Below are positions 59,839 through 64,000 of a stretch of DNA of 64,000 nucleotides, in pieces. Made by a program: the position numbers and the translations under genes. The DNA comes from Distichodus sexfasciatus (lineage: Eukaryota; Chordata; Actinopteri; Characiformes; Distichodontidae). The notes beneath the pieces were generated by a model that was not told where the DNA came from, did not search any database, and saw nothing but the letters and a program-made list of their open reading frames with translations. The DNA is taken from assembly GCA_032718565.1 (NCBI GenBank), contig JAVGVS010000022.1:496001-560000 (forward strand), written 5' to 3'. How positions within the stretch are numbered: position 1 is the stretch's first letter; each line of letters begins with the position of its first letter.

Positions 59839-61330
59839 AATAAAATTTATACATACAGTCAAATTAGCAAATTCGATCATCCAAGTGTGAATAGATGAAT
59901 TTTTGCATTTCTCAAAGCTTTAAAAATACCAACAAGGCTAAATGGCACTATATCACAACATCTAATTAAAATGTAAAATGTTTTTGACTGTTGATCCAAG
60001 ATTTTTTTCAATTACTGGGTTATCCAACTATGTGCATAACTGTAAAGCCCCTATACTGCAAAATTTGTGTAATTCTTCAAAGTTTCTGGACCATTTCTAT
60101 AAAATTTCATGACAGCCTGTCAAATCATTCATAAATTAGAGCTGTATGAATAAACTCAGCGCAACCTCGGCGAGACTGATCAAACATTGACCATTGTAAA
60201 TATACTCATATAAGTGCTGATTTTCAGACTTTTACACACATTTTGGCACCACATGTGTGAGGATTATCTCCAAAAGTAATCTACTGGATTATTGTATTTA
60301 CTCTCCATAGACAAATAAAAGATCAATTAATATATGTTTACTCTTTTTTGTTACAAATCTATTTAAAAAAAACAGTATGATTTTCTCTCCTCATTCAAGC
60401 TCTTCACTAACTGAGGCAAGTCTCCAAACCATTTTTTCAGGACCACCCAAAATTTAGGGAGGAAAAACCAACAAGACTGAAACCCACAGCCTTGACATGA
60501 TTTCAGCTTCCCCCAAAGACCTCGACAAAAGCCTGTGCCCCCTCGTTATGTCCAACAGCCCTGAGAATGTCAGGAAATCTGTCTCTGGGAGGAAAGGCTT
60601 CAGGTTTCCTTGACTGTGCAGTTTTGCAGTAAATGTTGTAAATGTAAGTGTGTGGTTACCTGTTTTTACCACAAGCAGGCAGATTTTCAGTGAACATGGT
60701 CACTTACACATATAAACAACACACATACACATACTCACACCCACACACACATAAGGACATATTGCACTCCAGGCTATTTCTTTTTAACAATACAAGCAAA
60801 TACGCTGTTCAATAGCCCCATACAAAACAGGGTTTGATGCACTGTTTTAATTAACATTAACATTTCTGCAATAACCATCATTAAAATTATCTTCAATTAT
60901 TGAGCAACATGAGCTATTCTGTGTGTTTGTATCATAACAACCAACCTTCCTTGACCTCATACATTAATCATACCTTGCTCCCCATTGGCATTTTGTATAT
61001 TTGCCCTCTTTAGCAGGTCAGAGCTGTTCTTGGCATGGAGAAGTAACTGCATATGAAGTAGAGGGTTGTAATATTTTATCTTGCTTTTAATTTAAAGTTT
61101 TTACCATAACACTGATTCAAACACACAGATGACAGGACATGTAGTAATATGCCATACAGTGCAAATGTACTCCTTAGTCAAATTTCTTAACTTCATGCAT
61201 CTATAACCTTTACTCCAGTTTTCTGCTTGTTGTGATTTAATACTTGTTTTTTCTGATTTTATGTTGGAAATTAGATTAATTTCCAACAGAAAATAATTCA
61301 CTGACCTACTGTTCCCACCTTATTTAAGCA
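59839..61330. other. Upstream flank, no gene recognised
   Basis: AT-rich with a CA-rich stretch at about 60715-60752. No supported feature. Confidence 0.4.
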
Positions 61331-61780
61331 CTGTGTTTTTATTATTACTTTGTCAGCGTGACCTAACTCTGTACTGATGTTGCTTTGCCAAACCGATCCT
61401 TTGGATTCTCTGTTGCTATCAGGTCTGAGTATTGGATTGTTTTGTTCGGACACGATTTTGCCTCGCCTCTGTCTGTATTGATTTCTTCCCGTTCTTGACC
61501 TTTTGGATTGCCACTTTGACTAAGTTTCTGCCACGCCTGTGCCATTGTTGTTCACCATTTTTAACCTCCCAGCCTTTTTCCACGACTATGATTTGGATTC
61601 TCTGTGTCATACCTGTCTTCCTGATTCAGTCTCAAGCCTTTTCGGTTCCTCGGTTCTATTTCTTCCCAAACTCTCTAATTAACTGCCTTTTCGCAACAGA
61701 GTAAGACTCCTGTATAAAAGGCTTGCTGTATAAAATCTCTCCTGTGAGCTTTTACATTATTAACTGAGAGGTTTAAACCC
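61331..61780 (+). mobile_element. Possible LTR-type retroelement fragment
   Basis: CT-rich DNA with repeated TTTGGATTCTCTGTT / TTTGGATTGCC / GATTTGGATTCTCTGTG words and CACGCCTGTGCC, followed by TATA-like CTGTATAAAAGGC and CTGTATAAAATC. This resembles the terminal repeats of some fish LTR elements. No ends or target duplication were found, so the call is weak. The frames through it (61432-61704 plus; 61363-61610 minus) are low-complexity. Confidence 0.3.
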
Positions 61781-62310
61781 TTTTCTCTTTGGACATTCCT
61801 TCCTAATTAAACATCCATCAAAAGTGCTTATCACACAAATATCAGTTTTAGCTGCTAAAGGAAACACTTGGAAAGTGCATTAAGAGTCTGTGAATTTACA
61901 TCAAGGTGATTGTGGAAATGGAATCTCATATACTTCTAAGCTCATCTCTTCTTACCCCCTGCTGAGAAAAGTTCTTACGACTCCGTGTCAGCTCCTCAAT
62001 GGCATAGATAATATGACATTGAAAAGAAAGTGCAAAACACTCAGTGTTCACCTTATGAAGAACATGCTGCTTTTTTGAATCCAAAATGTGTTCTTCTGCA
62101 CTGCATCTTAGCACTGCATTACTCAAAATACTCCAAATTACTTCCAGATATTAAAGTGCAAGTGATGTGGTCAATTGTATATTAATAGTTTCATGACTGA
62201 ACAGATTCACTAGCTTGTGTTGATTGTGTAATGCACAAATCACAGATAAGAAGGACATAATTAGTTAAATAATCAGAACATTGAAGTGGTGGCACACACA
62301 TACATTGAAG
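61781..62310. other. Upstream flank, nothing recognised
   Basis: Short AT-rich stretch between the possible LTR-type fragment and the fifth repeat copy. Overlapping frames at 61.89-62.13 kb show no similarity. Confidence 0.4.
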
Positions 62311-62596
62311 GGGTGGCACGGTAGCACCTCACAGCAAGAAGGTCCGGGATTAGGTCGGCTGTAGGGCCTTTCTGTGTGGAGTTTGCGTGCTCTCCCTGTG
62401 TTCATGTGGGTTTTCTCCGGGTGCCCTTGATTCTTGCCACAGTTTAAAAGCATGCGCTATTGGTTGATTGGTTAATCTAAATTGTGTGACATAAGTGTGT
62501 TGGGGCCTGCCCAGTGTTGGGCCCCGCCTTCCGCACCTAGGCTCCAGTTACTGGGACCTGAATAGGGATTAAGCAGATCAGATATTGCAGGAATAC
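62311..62596 (-). mobile_element. Abundant fish repeat, copy 5 of 5 (inverted)
   Basis: GGGTGGCACGGTAGCACCTC, AGCAAGAAGGTCCGGGATTA, TTCTGTGTGGAGTTTGCGTG, GGGTTTTCTCCGGGTGCCC, GGTTGATTGGTTAATCTAAA, GGGATTAAGCAGATCAGATA in family order, inverted. The flanks ACATACATTGAA and ACATACACTCAA suggest a worn target duplication. The body is diverged with small deletions. Confidence 0.8.
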
Positions 62597-64000
62597 ATAC
62601 ACTCAAATAAAAGTAAACTAAAGTGCTATGATATGTACAGTTCCCCCTAAAGCATCATAAAGTGAACGTCATATCTGTTAAAAAGGATACTCACTTTATA
62701 CTTTTTCTTTATGCTGGGACTTGGGTCTGGATCAGTAACTGAAGCACTATCAATGATGGCACAGAAAAGTAATGCCTGGATAACATGCTGTGGAAGTTCT
62801 AGTCTTATTGACATTTATACAATGACGAACTACATATGCAACACTTAATCAGAGCTAAAGGTATTTGCTGTAATTACTGTAATTGACAGTACTGTAATTG
62901 CAGTGAGTCTATCCCAAATACAGCTCACTTCTCAAAATCCATTTAGCACCTATTAATCTCCTCTATACTTAACTGAACTCACTTATGCACTCCTGTCATT
63001 TTTGCCGCTCTGAATGAAAAGCCTTTATAATAGCATTGTGCTTTACATCTACTTCAGGATTAAGCAACATCTTTTTCTACTGGAAAATATCACGAAACTC
63101 TGTTCTGAATAAATCAACCCAAGTTGTGTGATCTTGCAGTAATTTAGAGTTACTTCCAAATTGCATATTTTCTATATGCATCTAAACAGCATTGTTATGC
63201 AAAGAGATTTACATAAATTTTAAATCATTTTAAATATGTTTTATTGTTTAATTATTTTTAAAAATTAAACCCATAAATGAGAGTGCATAGCAGAGTTTTA
63301 AGCTATAACAACATACAATTGAACACTAGATGGCATTGTGCAGGTTCCATTGTAGCTCTTAAAAAGAAATTTGTTAAATGTAATCATCCCTGAGCCATGT
63401 TTGTTATTATAGTTTTAAAGCTACATTGACAGCAAATTAAAAGTGCATCAGTGATGTTTAGATAACTTTAAGTCTGAATATTGTTATATAGTTTTAAATA
63501 TAAATGCTGACAAATGTGACAATTATAAAATGCAGTCATGGTTAGTAGATTTAATACAGAACAGATAAAAATGTAAGATAATTTTGTAGTTTGCCAAGAT
63601 ATTATGAAAATAAAATAAAAATTAATAAAATTTACATTTATTACATTTTCCGAATATATGTATTTTTTTTTTCTGAGGAATGCATTGGTTTGGTTGAGCA
63701 TCAGTTATGCTGACTGAACTGTGTTGCTTTTCCATTTGCAATTTGTTTGCACCTTTAAAATAGCCTCCAATTTGTACTGGATAAGACTAGCATTAAAAAA
63801 CTAGCAGTAAAAGCAATGAACAAACTCATCTACTGAAGTGGTTTTCTGCTGGATGACTCAACCAATATAACAATCGGATAAGGGCTCGAGAGATGGAGAC
63901 CATGTGATAAGTGAACAAGCAACATATCCACATCCAAATAAACACTGAGAGAGGAATAGCCACTTGCTACAGGAGAAAATATTCATCCACGTATGGAATT
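62597..64000. other. Upstream flank to window edge, no gene recognised
   Basis: AT-rich DNA with no supported exon, RNA gene or repeat. A minus-strand frame at 63468-63701 is very AT-rich and has no similarity. Confidence 0.4.

Overview
The window is a piece of vertebrate, almost certainly teleost fish, genomic DNA holding the 5' part of one gene, runx2 (Runt-related transcription factor 2), on the minus strand. Everything else I can support is regulatory sequence, simple repeats and interspersed repeats. The fish assignment rests on the repeats: hAT-type elements whose ends look like those common in fish genomes, tRNA-derived SINEs, an abundant ~300-360 bp repeat present five times, and LINE 3' tails ending in the ATGACAAAGTTTACTTTGACTTTG style. 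Species cannot be read from the sequence, nor whether this is the runx2a or runx2b copy. I saw no bacterial features, rRNA, functional tRNA or CRISPR array.

Layout, left to right. Positions 1-1209 are intron after the third coding exon; the rest of runx2 (end of the Runt domain, PST-rich C-terminus, VWRPY end) lies off the left edge. Exon 3 is 1210-1366 (157 bp, mid Runt domain). Exon 2 is 2310-2609: it carries the proximal (P2) start codon, a shortened Q/A region and the start of the Runt domain. A CpG-rich P2 5'UTR/promoter follows at about 2610-3340. The P1-P2 intron runs from 2594 to 16655 and is only about 14 kb. It contains an old hAT element, a second hAT-like element (about 12.5-13.2 kb), a CpG-rich block at 13.2-13.5 kb and a short telomere-like motif. 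The distal (P1) exon, which encodes the bone-type N-terminus MASNSLFSSV..., is 16656-16713. Its upstream region (about 16.7-17.6 kb) has tandem RUNX sites, an AP-1 site and long pyrimidine tracts.

From about 17.6 to 64 kb I found no convincing protein-coding exon. This is the upstream flank of runx2. In mammals the divergent gene SUPT3H starts between P1 and P2 and extends through the equivalent flank, so part of this stretch could be supt3h intron, but I found no supt3h exon. The flank holds a ~100-bp minisatellite (18.96-19.57 kb) built on a hAT terminus, a CpG-rich block at 19.65-19.8 kb, a 552-bp MITE with good terminal inverted repeats, a hAT inserted into a SINE, an inverted SINE dimer, five copies of one fish repeat (42, 44, 54, 59.5 and 62.3 kb), a CpG-rich block with inverted-repeat neighbours at 51.3-52.7 kb, and several microsatellites.

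How it works together: two promoters feed one Runt-domain gene. P1 transcripts splice the 19-codon distal exon onto position 2593 inside exon 2, at an acceptor embedded in the P2 initiator codons. P2 transcripts start translation at 2609. All exon boundaries agree in phase.
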